NCBI GenBank assembly: GCA_947178145.1
Contig: CAMWXE010000022.1
Span: 1-64,000 of the forward strand
Source of the DNA: an uncultured Lachnospiraceae bacterium
Lineage (GTDB): Bacteria; Bacillota; Clostridia; Lachnospirales; Lachnospiraceae
Reading direction: 5' to 3'
DNA: 64,000 bases
Below are positions 25,351-34,565 of the stretch, in pieces (position 1 is the stretch's first letter; the number at the start of each line of letters is the position of its first letter). The position numbers were made by a program, and so were the translations under genes. The notes under the pieces are model-generated. The model searched no databases. It worked only from the letters and a program-made list of their open reading frames with translations, and was not told the origin of the DNA.

Positions 25351-27693
25351 TTAGAATGTGATTTCAATCACAGATGCACCCTGGTCAGGTGTGACGATCG
25401 AATCATTTTCCTCAATTGTCAAAAAGCCGTTTACAGCATTGGCTGCGCGCATATTTACCATGCGGATTGTGTATGGCTTGCTGCCTTCAGCAGTCACGAG
25501 AATGCTGTGCCCCTGTCTCTTTATGGAAGCAGAGAGCTCTACAGTATTGTTCATGCTGTATACTTCTGTGTCAATTTTGATTCCGTCGTGAACGGCGTAG
25601 ACGCGGAGTTCACAGCTGTCAGCATAGTCGTAATCCGGTCTGTCGTCACGTGCACCGACCACCACAACCGAATTCTCACGCACCATCAGGGGAATGCTGA
25701 GATAGCTGTGCTGTTCTGCAATCCATGTGCCGCCTCTGTATTCCTTTCCAGTAAAGAAGTTTGTCCAGATACCCTGCGGCAGATAGTATTCCGCCAGGCT
25801 CTCGTCGTTGAAAATCGGAGCCACAAGCAGACTGTCACCGAGCATATACTGTTTGTCGAGATAGTGACAGTTCCGGTCCTTTGCAAACTCAAGCACCATG
25901 CTTCTCATAGTTGGAATGCCCTGTGTGGCAGCGGTGATAGCGGTCTTATAAAGATAGGGCATCAGCTTTGCTTTCAGGCGTGTGAAGAAGCGGACGACAT
26001 CGACAGCCTCCTCGTCATACGCCCATGGCACACGGTAGGACTGGCTGCCATGGAGCCTGCTGTGGGAGGAGAGCAGACCAAAAGCCACCCAGCGCTTGTA
26101 GACATCAGCCGTGGAAGTATGCTCAAACCCTCCGATATCATGCGCCCAGAAACCAAACCCGGACATACAAAGGGACAGACCGCCGCGCAGGCTTTCCTCC
26201 ATAGATTCATAGTCTGACCAGCAGTCGCCGCCCCAGTGAACAGGGAATTTCTGACCGCCGACAGTCGCAGAGCGGGCAAAGAGTACTGCCTGTCCTTTTC
26301 CACGCTTTCTCTCGAGCAGCTCATAAACGCATTTATTATATAAATAAGTGTAGTAGTTGTGCATTTTTTTCGGGTCGGAATCGTCATAATAGATGGCATC
26401 TGTCGGGATTCGCTCGCCGAAATCTGTCTTGAAGCAGTCGACGCCCATGTCGAGCAGGATTTCCAGCTTGTCCTGGAACCATTTCCATGCGGCCGGATTT
26501 GTAAAGTCCACAATTGCCATGCCTGACTGCCACATATCCCACTGCCATACCTGACCGTTCGGACGTCTGATAAAGTATCCCTTTTCCATGCCTTCCCTGA
26601 AAAGAACCGATTCCTGCCCGATGTAGGAGTTAATCCACACGCAGACATTCAATCCTTTGTCTTTGATGCGCTTTAACATTCCAACTGGATCAGGAAATAC
26701 GCTGCTGTCCCACAGGAAGTCGCTCCAGTGGAATTCTTTCATCCAAAAGCAGTCAAAATGGAAAGTTCTCAGGGGAATTCCCCTGTCAAGCATGCCGTCG
26801 ACAAAGCGCATGACGGTCTCCTCGTCATAGTTTGTCACAAACGAGGTGGAGAGCCATAGTCCAAAGGTCCACGGCGCGGGAAGGCCCGGCTTTCCGGTGA
26901 TATCGGTATATCGCCTCAGCACATCCTTCATCTCGGGACCATTGATCAGGAAGTAGTCGAGGTAAGTGCCTTCCACAGAGAACGCTGTCTTTGTGACCGT
27001 TTCTGTGCCAATTTCAAATTCTACATTTTCCGGGTGGTTTACAAAGACCCCATAGCCCTTGCTTGAGACATAAAATGGGATGTTTTTGTAGCACTGTTCC
27101 GTGCTGGTTCCACCGTCGGCGTTCCAGATTTTCACACTTTGGCCGTTTTTGACAAAAGGGGTAAAGCGTTCGCCCAGACCATATATTTTCTCATCAACGC
27201 CCAAGCCAAGCTGCTGGCGCATGTATGTGTCATAATTGTCACCTCTGTCGTAGGCAGGCCCGCGCCAGTTTGTTTTCACAAGGGCAAGGTCATTTCCCTT
27301 GGATTCCGTGATCAGCTTACCATTTCGTGTATATCGCATATACCAGGTTTTTTTACCGATTTCAAGTGCAAGAGAACCGCTGTAAATAATGATGCGATCC
27401 TCATTTTCATCTGCCATAAGAGGCCTTGCGTTAGCATTGATCTCAAACGCCGGATAGGTGTTTACCGCGCCAAGGTGATGGTAAGCCTGCACGCGGATTA
27501 CTTCATCCATGGGGGCTGTGATGACCAGCGTCAGATTGATGCCGCCGAGAGTGTCACCTCTTCCTTTGATGTGGATTGTGGGGGCACAGATTGTCACCTT
27601 GTCCGTCTCTGTCTTTGCAAAATAAGCCTGCTGTGGCGCGAAGCATTCACAGCCTTCCTGCTGAAGCCAGCAGCCATTACTGAATTTCATCAT
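25351..27693 (-). CDS. yicI: GH31 alpha-xylosidase (YicI type)
   Basis: Retaining alpha-xylosidase that removes alpha-1,6-xylosyl residues from xyloglucan fragments such as isoprimeverose. The 780-aa protein parallels E. coli YicI along its length: FHFDCFWMKEFHWSDFLWD, the nucleophile aspartate in CFKTDFGERIPTDA (about Asp416-419), the acid/base region GGDCWSDYESMEESLRGG, and GFWAHDIGGFE, then HSRLHGSQSYRVPW. The F..CFWM and KTDFGE elements distinguish alpha-xylosidases from alpha-glucosidases of the family. No signal peptide, so cytoplasmic. AGAGG precedes ATG ATG (27693/27690). It is a single-gene unit with no transporter nearby. Together with the GH115 gene it points to hemicellulose oligosaccharide use. 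Confidence 0.93.
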   Translation of the reverse strand: MMKFSNGCWLQQEGCECFAPQQAYFAKTETDKVTICAPTIHIKGRGDTLGGINLTLVITAPMDEVIRVQAYHHLGAVNTYPAFEINANARPLMADENEDRIIIYSGSLALEIGKKTWYMRYTRNGKLITESKGNDLALVKTNWRGPAYDRGDNYDTYMRQQLGLGVDEKIYGLGERFTPFVKNGQSVKIWNADGGTSTEQCYKNIPFYVSSKGYGVFVNHPENVEFEIGTETVTKTAFSVEGTYLDYFLINGPEMKDVLRRYTDITGKPGLPAPWTFGLWLSTSFVTNYDEETVMRFVDGMLDRGIPLRTFHFDCFWMKEFHWSDFLWDSSVFPDPVGMLKRIKDKGLNVCVWINSYIGQESVLFREGMEKGYFIRRPNGQVWQWDMWQSGMAIVDFTNPAAWKWFQDKLEILLDMGVDCFKTDFGERIPTDAIYYDDSDPKKMHNYYTYLYNKCVYELLERKRGKGQAVLFARSATVGGQKFPVHWGGDCWSDYESMEESLRGGLSLCMSGFGFWAHDIGGFEHTSTADVYKRWVAFGLLSSHSRLHGSQSYRVPWAYDEEAVDVVRFFTRLKAKLMPYLYKTAITAATQGIPTMRSMVLEFAKDRNCHYLDKQYMLGDSLLVAPIFNDESLAEYYLPQGIWTNFFTGKEYRGGTWIAEQHSYLSIPLMVRENSVVVVGARDDRPDYDYADSCELRVYAVHDGIKIDTEVYSMNNTVELSASIKRQGHSILVTAEGSKPYTIRMVNMRAANAVNGFLTIEENDSIVTPDQGASVIEITF

Positions 27694-27850
27694 TACCTCT
27701 TTTCTGTGCCGGCCTCGATATTAAATGGGTGTTGCACATGTCTTAAAATGCTGCACCCGGCACTGTGCAGATGTATAGTTGTATCATACCATATATTAAC
27801 AAAAAGAAAATAAAATAATGCGATATTTTTTGCATTATTTTTGAAATAAG

Positions 27851-27880
27851 TTGGTCAAAATTGCTGATATGTGGTAAAAT
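27851..27880 (+). promoter_or_regulatory. Probable promoter of the metallo-hydrolase gene; rest of the 27694-28036 intergenic stretch
   Basis: TTGGTC (27851-27856), 18-bp spacer, TAAAAT (27875-27880). The 343-bp divergent spacer also contains TATGAT on the minus strand near 27783 that may serve the alpha-xylosidase, and a GC-rich imperfect hairpin at about 27923-27957 (GCCGGCT ... AGCGGC). Nothing else is recognisable. Confidence 0.4.
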
Positions 27881-28036
27881 AATGAAAAGAAATTGTATTA
27901 CACAAAGATTCACAAGGACGCTCGCCGGCTGTGGAGAACGCTGTTCGGTTAGCGGCTAATCAGGAATACGCAGCAAAAAACAGTAGTATTATAAAGCAAT
28001 CAGTTCGGAAATTTATAAGATAAAGGAGGAATTTGT

Positions 28037-29635
28037 ATGAAGCTTACTTTTGTAGGTGCGGACCATCAGGTGACGGGGAGCTGTCATTTTCTGCAGGCGT
28101 GCGGCAAAAACATTCTCGTGGACTGTGGGATGCAGCAGGGCTCCAACCCCTTCGAGTGCTGCGAGATGCCGGTTGATGAGGCGCAGATCGACTATGTGTT
28201 TCTGACGCATGCGCATGTGGACCATTCGGGGAATCTGCCGCTTTTGTATGCGAAAGGTTTCCGGGGACAGGTGTTTACGACGGAGGCGTCGGCTGATCTG
28301 TGCTCCATCATGCTTCGCGACTGTGCCCATATCCAGATGCAGGAGGCTGAGTGGAAAAACAGAAAGGCAAAGAGGCACTCAGGAATTCCGCTGGTGGAAC
28401 CAGCGTATACCATGGAGGATGCGGACGGAATTATCAGAAATATTGTTCCATGCGCGTACAATAAGGATGTCGAGATCAGTGACGGAGTGAGAATTCGTTT
28501 TACCGATGTAGGACACTTGCTCGGCTCCGCGAGCATTGAGGTCTGGCTGACCGAGGGCGATGTGACGAAAAAGGTTGTATTTTCCGGTGATATCGGCAAC
28601 AAAAACCAGCCGCTGATCAAAGATCCGATCTACACGAAAGAGGCGGATTATGTTGTCATGGAGGCGACTTACGGCGACCGGTATCACGCGAAGCAGAAGG
28701 AAGGATATGTGTCAGACCTTGCCGAGGTAATCAACAAAACCTTTGCAAAGGGCGGCAATGTCGTTATCCCTTCGTTTGCAGTGGGCAGAACGCAGGAGAT
28801 TCTGTATTTCCTGAGAAAAATTAAGGCAGACAATATGATTCCGAATTTCCCGGGGTTTGAGGTGTATGTCGACAGCCCGCTCGCTGTGGAAGCGACGGGA
28901 GTATTTCAGAAAAATATCTACACATGCTTTGACGAGGAAGCGATGGAACTGGTGAACAAAGGGATCAATCCGCTGAATTTTCCAGGATTGAAGCTTGCCA
29001 TCACAAGCGAGGAGTCAAAGGAAATCAATTTTGACGAGACGCCGAAGGTTATCATCTCCGCGAGTGGTATGTGTGAGGCAGGACGAATCAGACATCACTT
29101 AAAGCACAACCTGTGGAGACCAGAGTGTACGATATTATTTGTGGGATATCAGGCAGCGGGAACACTCGGACGTATTTTAATAGAAGGTGCTGACGAGGTA
29201 AAACTGTTTGGCGAGGCTGTCGAAGTCAGGGCAAAGATCACACAGCTGCCGGGACTCAGCGGCCATGCGGACAAAGGCGGCCTGCTTGAGTGGGTGAATG
29301 CTTTTGAGAAGAAGCCTGACAAGGTATTTATCGTGCATGGCGAGGATACTGCATGCAGCTTGTTTGCGGAGTGTCTCAGACGAGAGCATGGCCATGATGC
29401 ATATGCACCGTATTCTGGCACAAGGGTTGATCTGCTTACCGGAGCTGTCGAATTTGAGGCATCGCCTGTTGCTGTCAAGAAGCGTATGCGCAGTGTATCT
29501 GATGTATTTGCAAGACTGCTTGCAGCAGGACAGAGACTGATTGCAGTGATCTATAAGAACGAGGGCAGGGCAAACAAGGATTTGGCAAAATTTGCAGACC
29601 AGATCAATTCCCTTGCGGATAAATATGACCATTGA
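28037..29635 (+). CDS. MBL-fold beta-CASP metallo-hydrolase (RNA-processing type)
   Basis: A 532-aa metallo-beta-lactamase/beta-CASP nuclease of the YSH1/CPSF-like bacterial group. Zinc motif THAHVDHSG at about residues 55-63; FTDVGHLLGSAS gives motif 3, FSGDIG motif 4, then the beta-CASP domain with ATYGDR, SFAVGRTQEIL, VIISASGMCEAGRIRHHL and LPGLSGHADKGGL (motifs A-C), with the terminal HGE. After the core, a ~70-aa tail (VKKRMRSVSDVFARLLAAGQRLIAVIYKNEG) is less conserved. Relatives process or degrade RNA; DNA substrates are also possible. AAAGGAGGA precedes ATG 28037. It is not in an evident operon; folA follows after 136 bp. Confidence 0.88.
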   Translation: MKLTFVGADHQVTGSCHFLQACGKNILVDCGMQQGSNPFECCEMPVDEAQIDYVFLTHAHVDHSGNLPLLYAKGFRGQVFTTEASADLCSIMLRDCAHIQMQEAEWKNRKAKRHSGIPLVEPAYTMEDADGIIRNIVPCAYNKDVEISDGVRIRFTDVGHLLGSASIEVWLTEGDVTKKVVFSGDIGNKNQPLIKDPIYTKEADYVVMEATYGDRYHAKQKEGYVSDLAEVINKTFAKGGNVVIPSFAVGRTQEILYFLRKIKADNMIPNFPGFEVYVDSPLAVEATGVFQKNIYTCFDEEAMELVNKGINPLNFPGLKLAITSEESKEINFDETPKVIISASGMCEAGRIRHHLKHNLWRPECTILFVGYQAAGTLGRILIEGADEVKLFGEAVEVRAKITQLPGLSGHADKGGLLEWVNAFEKKPDKVFIVHGEDTACSLFAECLRREHGHDAYAPYSGTRVDLLTGAVEFEASPVAVKKRMRSVSDVFARLLAAGQRLIAVIYKNEGRANKDLAKFADQINSLADKYDH

Positions 29636-29679
29636 AGTGCAGGAAAAGGAAATACTTGCAGAGTATGCCAGAGCGGTAA

Positions 29680-29722
29680 GGAATAGTTCCTAAGATGGCC
29701 ATATGGCCTGAAACGGTTCAGG
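29680..29722. repeat. Three successive short palindromes upstream of folA
   Basis: GGAATAGTTCC (29680-29690), GGCCATATGGCC (29697-29708) and CCTGAAACGGTTCAGG (29707-29722, 6-bp stem) follow one another. No T-run follows, so they are not a simple terminator. Confidence 0.5.
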
Positions 29723-29771
29723 TGTCGCAGTATGGGAAATGTAGGACAGATAGCAGGAGGAAAATAGGGAT

Positions 29772-30275
29772 ATGAATATCATAGCGGCTGTGGATAAGAA
29801 CTGGGCGATCGGTTTCCAGAATAGTCTTCTGGTCCGGATTCCGAGGGACCAACAGATATTTCGGGAGATGACAGAGGGAAAAGTGATTGTCATAGGCAGA
29901 AAAACGTTGGAGACGTTTCCGCAGAAGCAGCCGCTGAAAAACCGTGTAAACATTATCCTGTCACGCAGCACAGACTATGCAGTCAAGGATGCTGTTGTAG
30001 TTCACTCCATGGAGGAGCTTTTTGAGGTGCTCAAAAAGTACGACGAGAACGATGTCTATGTGGCGGGGGGAGCGAGCGTGTATGAGCAGCTCCTTCCTTA
30101 CTGCGATACGGCGCATATTACGAAAATTGATTATACATATCAGGCAGATGCCTATTTTCCACGGCTTGACGAGATGGAGGGCTGGGAACTGACCGCGGAC
30201 AGCGAGGAGCAGACGTATTTTGATCTCGAGTACTATTTTCAGAAATATGAGCGAAAAAAGGAGAGGAAATATTGA
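29772..30275 (+). CDS. folA: Dihydrofolate reductase
   Basis: Reduces dihydrofolate to tetrahydrofolate with NADPH. The 167-aa protein begins MNIIAAVDKNWAIGF (substrate/NADPH loop) with the catalytic aspartate in IPRDQQIF (about Asp26), VIGRKTLETFP and the NADPH site VYVAGGASVYEQLLPYCD, ending with a typical beta-hairpin (FDLEYYFQKYER). The usual tryptophan of the 'LPW' segment is replaced (SLLVRIPRD), as in many clostridial forms. AGGAGGAAAAT precedes ATG 29772. ilvE follows after 122 bp with its own likely promoter region. Confidence 0.93.
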   Translation: MNIIAAVDKNWAIGFQNSLLVRIPRDQQIFREMTEGKVIVIGRKTLETFPQKQPLKNRVNIILSRSTDYAVKDAVVVHSMEELFEVLKKYDENDVYVAGGASVYEQLLPYCDTAHITKIDYTYQADAYFPRLDEMEGWELTADSEEQTYFDLEYYFQKYERKKERKY

Positions 30276-30397
30276 CTTTTGCGGTTGGCAGTATAATAAT
30301 GAATGGAAGGAATTGTCTGGAAATGGAGTACTGGAGCATTTTGAAAAATTGACAGGGTGTGTGGTGACACGCAGCAGAAAGAGGAGGAGAACTTGAA

Positions 30398-31420
30398 ATG
30401 GAAAAAAAAGATTTGGATTGGTCTGGCCTGGGCTTTAGCTACAGACAGACCGAGAAACGGTATGTTACAAACTTTAAAGATGGTGCATGGGATGCAGGTG
30501 TCCTCACGGAAGACGCCAATATTGTGTTGAATGAGTGCGCTGGTGTTTTGCAGTATGCACAGACTTGCTTTGAAGGCTTGAAGGCATATACGACACAGGA
30601 TGGGAAGACCGTCGTGTTCCGGCCAGACTTGAATGAGCAGCGCATGCATGACAGCTGCGTGCGCCTTGAGATGCCGACACTTCCGGAGGGTCGTTTTGTG
30701 GAGGCCGTAAAGCAGGTAGTCAGGGCGAATGAGGCATATGTACCGCCGTATGGTTCCGGCGCGACGCTCTATGTGAGGCCGTATATGTTTGGAACGAACG
30801 CTGTGATTGGTGTCAAGCCGGCTGACGAATACCAGTTCCGAATCTTTACAACACCTGTAGGACCGTATTTCAAGGGAGGTGCGAAACCTCTTACGATAAA
30901 AGTCAGCGATTTTGACCGCGCGGCGCCACATGGGACAGGCCATATCAAAGCAGGGCTCAACTATGCAATGAGCCTGCATGCGATTGTCACAGCTCACAGG
31001 GAAGGCTTCGACGAGAATATGTATCTGGACCCGGCGACACGCACCAGGGTGGAGGAGACAGGCGGCGCGAACTTCCTTTTCGTGACTAAGGACAACAAGG
31101 TAGTCACTCCAAAGTCAGACAGCATTCTCCCGTCAATTACCCGCCGTTCCCTGATGGTTGTGGCAAAGGACTATCTTGGACTGGAAGTAGAGGAGCGGGA
31201 AGTGCTCCTGGATGAGGTCAGCGATTTTGCGGAGTGCGGATTGTGTGGTACAGCGGCAGTCATCTCACCGGTAGGAAAGATTGTCAACAAGGGGAAAGAA
31301 ATCTGTCTGCCATCTGGTATGGACGAGATGGGACCCGTGACCAGGAAGCTTTATGATACACTGACAGGTATTCAGATGGGACGCATCGAAGCGCCAAAAG
31401 GCTGGATTGTGGAGATCTGA
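30398..31420 (+). CDS. ilvE: Branched-chain amino acid aminotransferase
   Basis: PLP-dependent fold-type IV transaminase for Leu, Ile and Val. The 340-aa length and motifs fit the eukaryotic/Bacillus-like class: QTCFEGLKAY, VVFRPDLNEQRMHDSCVRL, the PLP lysine in GTGHIKAGLNYAMS (about Lys187), MYLDPATRTRVEETGGANFLF (broken as DPATRTRVEETGGANFLF), and ECGLCGTAAVISPVG. GAGGAGAAC precedes ATG 30398. TTGACT near 30273 with an AATAAT hexamer 17 bp on may form its promoter, though this is weak. A good terminator ends the unit. Confidence 0.94.
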   Translation: MEKKDLDWSGLGFSYRQTEKRYVTNFKDGAWDAGVLTEDANIVLNECAGVLQYAQTCFEGLKAYTTQDGKTVVFRPDLNEQRMHDSCVRLEMPTLPEGRFVEAVKQVVRANEAYVPPYGSGATLYVRPYMFGTNAVIGVKPADEYQFRIFTTPVGPYFKGGAKPLTIKVSDFDRAAPHGTGHIKAGLNYAMSLHAIVTAHREGFDENMYLDPATRTRVEETGGANFLFVTKDNKVVTPKSDSILPSITRRSLMVVAKDYLGLEVEEREVLLDEVSDFAECGLCGTAAVISPVGKIVNKGKEICLPSGMDEMGPVTRKLYDTLTGIQMGRIEAPKGWIVEI

Positions 31421-31457
31421 CATAGATTAGAACCATATATTTTGAGAATGAATGAAG

Positions 31458-31499
31458 ACAGGGCCGATTTGGATTTTTCCAATTAGCCCTGTTTCTTTT
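31458..31499 (+). terminator. Terminator after ilvE
   Basis: ACAGGGC (31458-31464) pairs with GCCCTGT (31486-31492). The loop holds a second small stem (TTGG/CCAA), and a T-rich run follows. Confidence 0.8.
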
Positions 31500-31564
31500 G
31501 TGAGTCGTAACTATCTTAGTGACGATAGGATGCAATTTTTGAGGAAATAAATTATGACATATTG

Positions 31565-31677
31565 TGAAATCGATTACAGTATTTTACACAAAAATAAATT
31601 GGAAAAGTTATGAAAAATGTCAATTTACAAATAATAGCCAAAGCGATATGATAATATCATAAATGAAATCGATTACA
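31565..31677 (+). promoter_or_regulatory. ptsI-operon control region: promoter between two identical LacI/cre-type operators
   Basis: TGAAATCGATTACA occurs at 31565-31578 and again, identically, at 31664-31677, start-to-start 99 bp. Between them are TTTACA (31624-31629), a 17-bp spacer and TATGAT (31647-31652). The second operator covers the expected transcription start. The sites fit both a LacI-family operator and the CcpA cre pattern TGWNANCGNTNWCA. The same layout recurs before the amylosucrase gene. The 31421-31729 spacer holds nothing else besides the ilvE terminator. Confidence 0.75.
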
Positions 31678-31729
31678 CATATATACTCAATAGTGTATTG
31701 CGAAATCTAAATTGCGGAGGTGGCGGAAC

Positions 31730-33349
31730 ATGATGAAGTTTAATGGAAAATCTGTCTACAAGGGCATCGCAGTCGGTCCTGTGATGGTTCTGAGGCAGGA
31801 GGAACAGAAAGTCAGGCGGAGCAAGGTTGAGGATACCGATGCGGAGATGGAGCGGGTTCGTCAGGCAGTCGGCATGGCGCAGGAGCAGCTGCAGAAGTTA
31901 TATGACAAGGCCGTTGCGGAGGTGGGCGAGGCGAGCGCGGCGATTTTCGAGGTGCATCAGATGATGCTGGAGGATGAGGATTATCTGGACGCGATCAACA
32001 ATATGATTCGGACAGAGCTTGTGGGCGCGGAATATGCGGTTGCTGTGACAGGTGACAATTTCTCTGAAATGTTTGCAGGAATGGATGACGAGTACATGAA
32101 AGCCAGGGCAGCAGATGTGAAGGACATCTCAAACCGCCTGATTCAATGTCTGAGCGGCAGCAGGGAAAACAGTCTGGAACTGCGGGAGCCGTCAATTATC
32201 GTGGGGGACGATCTGAGCCCAAGCGAGACCGTGCAGATGGATAAGCAGAAGATTCTGGCGATCGTCACAGTGCACGGTTCGGCAAACTCCCACACATCGA
32301 TTCTTGCCCGCATGATGAATATTCCGGCGTTAATCGGCGTTCCGATGGAGTTGGAAAAGATTTCATCGGGCATGAAGGCTGTCGTTGACGGAATGCAGGG
32401 CGAAGTCATCTTTGAACCGGATGAGTCCGTGTGCGCGGAGGCGGAGAAAAAGATTGAACAGGAAAAGGAAAAGCGGTGTCTCCTGCAGGAGCTGAAAGGC
32501 AAAGAAAACGTCACATTGAGTGGAAAGAAGGTCCATATTTATGCAAATATCGGCGGCGTTGGCGATGTAGGATATGTTCTGGAAAATGATGCGGGCGGCA
32601 TCGGACTTTTCCGCAGTGAATTCCTGTATCTTGGACGACAGGATTTCCCGACAGAGGAGGAACAGCTGCAGGCGTACAGGCAGGTTCTTCAGACGATGGG
32701 AGAGAAGAAAGTGATTATTCGCACACTGGATATTGGAGCTGACAAACAGGTGGATTACTTTCATCTCGGAAAGGAGGAGAATCCGGCACTCGGATACCGG
32801 GCAATCCGCATCTGTCTGAAACAGCCGGATATTTTCAAGACACAGCTGCGCGCACTGTTTCGCGCGACTGTGCACGGCAATCTCTCCATCATGTATCCAA
32901 TGATTACTTCCACGGAGGAAGTAAAACGGATTTATGAGATTGTGGAGGAGGTAAGGGCGGAACTGCGGGACGCTGGGATTCCGTTCAGGGAGCCGGAGCA
33001 GGGGATTATGATCGAGACGCCGGCGGCGGTGATGGTCAGCGATGAACTCGCGCAGATGGTCGATTTTTTCAGTATCGGTACAAATGACCTCACACAGTAT
33101 ACGCTTGCCATTGACCGCCAGAATGAACGGCTGGATGACTTTTACAACCCCCATCACAAAGCGATTATCCGCATGATCCAGATGGTGGTCGACAATGCGC
33201 ACAAGTGCGGGAAATGGGCAGGCATCTGCGGGGAGCTGGGCGCTGACCTGGAGCTGACAGAAACATTTGTGAACATGGGAATGGACGAATTGTCGGTTTC
33301 GCCCTCCATGGTACTGCCTCTCAGAAAGCGGATCAGAGAGCTTTCCTGA
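31730..33349 (+). CDS. ptsI: PEP-protein phosphotransferase (PTS enzyme I)
   Basis: First enzyme of the sugar phosphotransferase system; it takes phosphate from PEP and passes it to HPr. The start is ATG 31730 (MMKFNGKSVYKGIAVGP), with GCGGAGG nine bases upstream; the longer TTG-initiated frame from 31712 would begin inside that site. Phosphorylated histidine in VTVHGSANSHTSILARM (SHTS element, about His190). The PEP-binding TIM barrel shows GIGLFRSEFLYL, LDIGADKQ, MIETPAAV, FFSIGTNDLTQYTLAIDR and the catalytic cysteine in GICGELG. 539 aa. It leads a five-gene operon with a Crh-like protein, a HAD phosphatase, a sucrose EII and HPr, so general and sugar-specific components are induced together. 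Confidence 0.94.
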   Translation: MMKFNGKSVYKGIAVGPVMVLRQEEQKVRRSKVEDTDAEMERVRQAVGMAQEQLQKLYDKAVAEVGEASAAIFEVHQMMLEDEDYLDAINNMIRTELVGAEYAVAVTGDNFSEMFAGMDDEYMKARAADVKDISNRLIQCLSGSRENSLELREPSIIVGDDLSPSETVQMDKQKILAIVTVHGSANSHTSILARMMNIPALIGVPMELEKISSGMKAVVDGMQGEVIFEPDESVCAEAEKKIEQEKEKRCLLQELKGKENVTLSGKKVHIYANIGGVGDVGYVLENDAGGIGLFRSEFLYLGRQDFPTEEEQLQAYRQVLQTMGEKKVIIRTLDIGADKQVDYFHLGKEENPALGYRAIRICLKQPDIFKTQLRALFRATVHGNLSIMYPMITSTEEVKRIYEIVEEVRAELRDAGIPFREPEQGIMIETPAAVMVSDELAQMVDFFSIGTNDLTQYTLAIDRQNERLDDFYNPHHKAIIRMIQMVVDNAHKCGKWAGICGELGADLELTETFVNMGMDELSVSPSMVLPLRKRIRELS

Positions 33350-33414
33350 TATTTTCCAGATACAAGAATACAGAACAATGCAATGGTTTACTTAAGAGAG
33401 AGAGGATGGTTTTT

Positions 33415-33660
33415 ATGCAGCAGGTACATATTAGATTTCATGGTGTAGATCAGGTAAGGCAGTTTGTAAATATCGTCAATACATTTGATACGAGCTTCGA
33501 TATGGGCTCTGGACAGAGAATTGTTGATGCAAAATCCATACTTGGCATAATGGCGTTGGATCTGTCAGGTCCGCTCCGGCTGAGATATCATTCCAATGAT
33601 GCGGAAAATGACAGAGAGATCACAGAGAAAATTGCACCGTTCTTGTACGCAAAGGCATAG
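33415..33660 (+). CDS. Crh-like HPr paralogue lacking the catalytic histidine
   Basis: An 81-aa HPr-fold protein. The regulatory-serine block is kept (VDAKSILGIMALD, Ser at position ~41, equivalent to Ser46 of HPr), but the usual GIHARPA phosphorylation loop is replaced by HGVDQVRQFV, so no active-site histidine exists. It therefore cannot carry PTS phosphate and resembles Bacillus Crh, a catabolite-repression cofactor of CcpA, by logic rather than close sequence identity. ATG 33415 is favoured over 33406 by spacing from AGAGAGG. It lies directly after ptsI. Whether HPr kinase modifies it is unknown; no hprK is in the window. Confidence 0.78.
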   Translation: MQQVHIRFHGVDQVRQFVNIVNTFDTSFDMGSGQRIVDAKSILGIMALDLSGPLRLRYHSNDAENDREITEKIAPFLYAKA

Positions 33661-33680
33661 TTTTCAGGAGGTAGATATCA

Positions 33681-34523
33681 GTGGAACAAAAAATCATTTT
33701 TCTGGATATTGACGGCACGCTGACGGAGCCGGGAACAAACGAACCGCCAAAGTCGGCGATATGGGCAATCCGGCAGGCACAGAAGGAAGGGCACTATGTA
33801 TTTCTGTGCACCGGGCGGAATTACGATATGCTCCAGCCACTTTTAAAATATAATTTTGACGGTGTGATCGCTAGTTCGGGCGGATATATTGAATGTAAGA
33901 AAAATGTGATCTATGACTGCCCGATGACAGAGGAGCAGAAGCGGGCTGCGATGGATATTCTGAAGGAGAACGGCGTATTTCGGACCGTGGAGTGCATGGA
34001 CGGTTCTTATACGGACGCAGAGTTTAAGGAGTTTTTGCGCGAACACGCCGCAGAGGGCGGAAACAGTGAGCTGCTGCGATGGAGAGAGCAGATTGAGAAG
34101 GCGCTCAATATCCTTCCGATGGAGGAGTACAGAGGGCAGCCGGTGTATAAGATTGTGGTCATGAGCCCGTCGAGGGAGCAGCTATTCGAACCGCAGAAAC
34201 TGTTGGAGCCGGATTTTACATTCTGCATTCAGGATGCGAACGAAGGCGGTTTTATCAACGGGGAAGTTGTGAACCGGAAGTTTGACAAAGGGAAAGCGGT
34301 GGAAAGAGTCTGTGAATATTTTCACATACCAACCTGCAACGCTGTGGCGATCGGGGACAGCATGAACGACAGGGAGATGCTGGAGACAGCAGGTCTCAGC
34401 ATCTGCATGGAGAACGGAAGCGAAGAGCTGAAAAAGCTGGTGGACGACATCTGTCCCTCTGTGCAGAAAGACGGGATTCGCGATGCATTTCTAAAGCACC
34501 ATCTAATTACCGGGGCATTGTAA
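33681..34523 (+). CDS. HAD-superfamily (Cof-type) phosphatase
   Basis: A 280-aa haloacid dehalogenase phosphatase of the Cof/IIB type. Motif I is FLDIDGTLTEPG (nucleophile Asp9, general acid Asp11), motif II LCTGRNYDML, a large cap domain, motif III lysine in KFDKGKAVERV, and motif IV AIGDSMNDREML. The start is GTG 33681 with CAGGAGG upstream. It lies within the ptsI-to-ptsH operon beside a sucrose-type PTS permease, so a sugar phosphate, possibly sucrose 6-phosphate delivered by that permease, is a reasonable substrate. This is inference; Cof-type enzymes act on many sugar and nucleotide phosphates. Confidence 0.85.
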   Translation: MEQKIIFLDIDGTLTEPGTNEPPKSAIWAIRQAQKEGHYVFLCTGRNYDMLQPLLKYNFDGVIASSGGYIECKKNVIYDCPMTEEQKRAAMDILKENGVFRTVECMDGSYTDAEFKEFLREHAAEGGNSELLRWREQIEKALNILPMEEYRGQPVYKIVVMSPSREQLFEPQKLLEPDFTFCIQDANEGGFINGEVVNRKFDKGKAVERVCEYFHIPTCNAVAIGDSMNDREMLETAGLSICMENGSEELKKLVDDICPSVQKDGIRDAFLKHHLITGAL

Positions 34524-34565
34524 GTTATAAGATATGCAAATATAAATCAGAAAAGAGGAAAGAAC

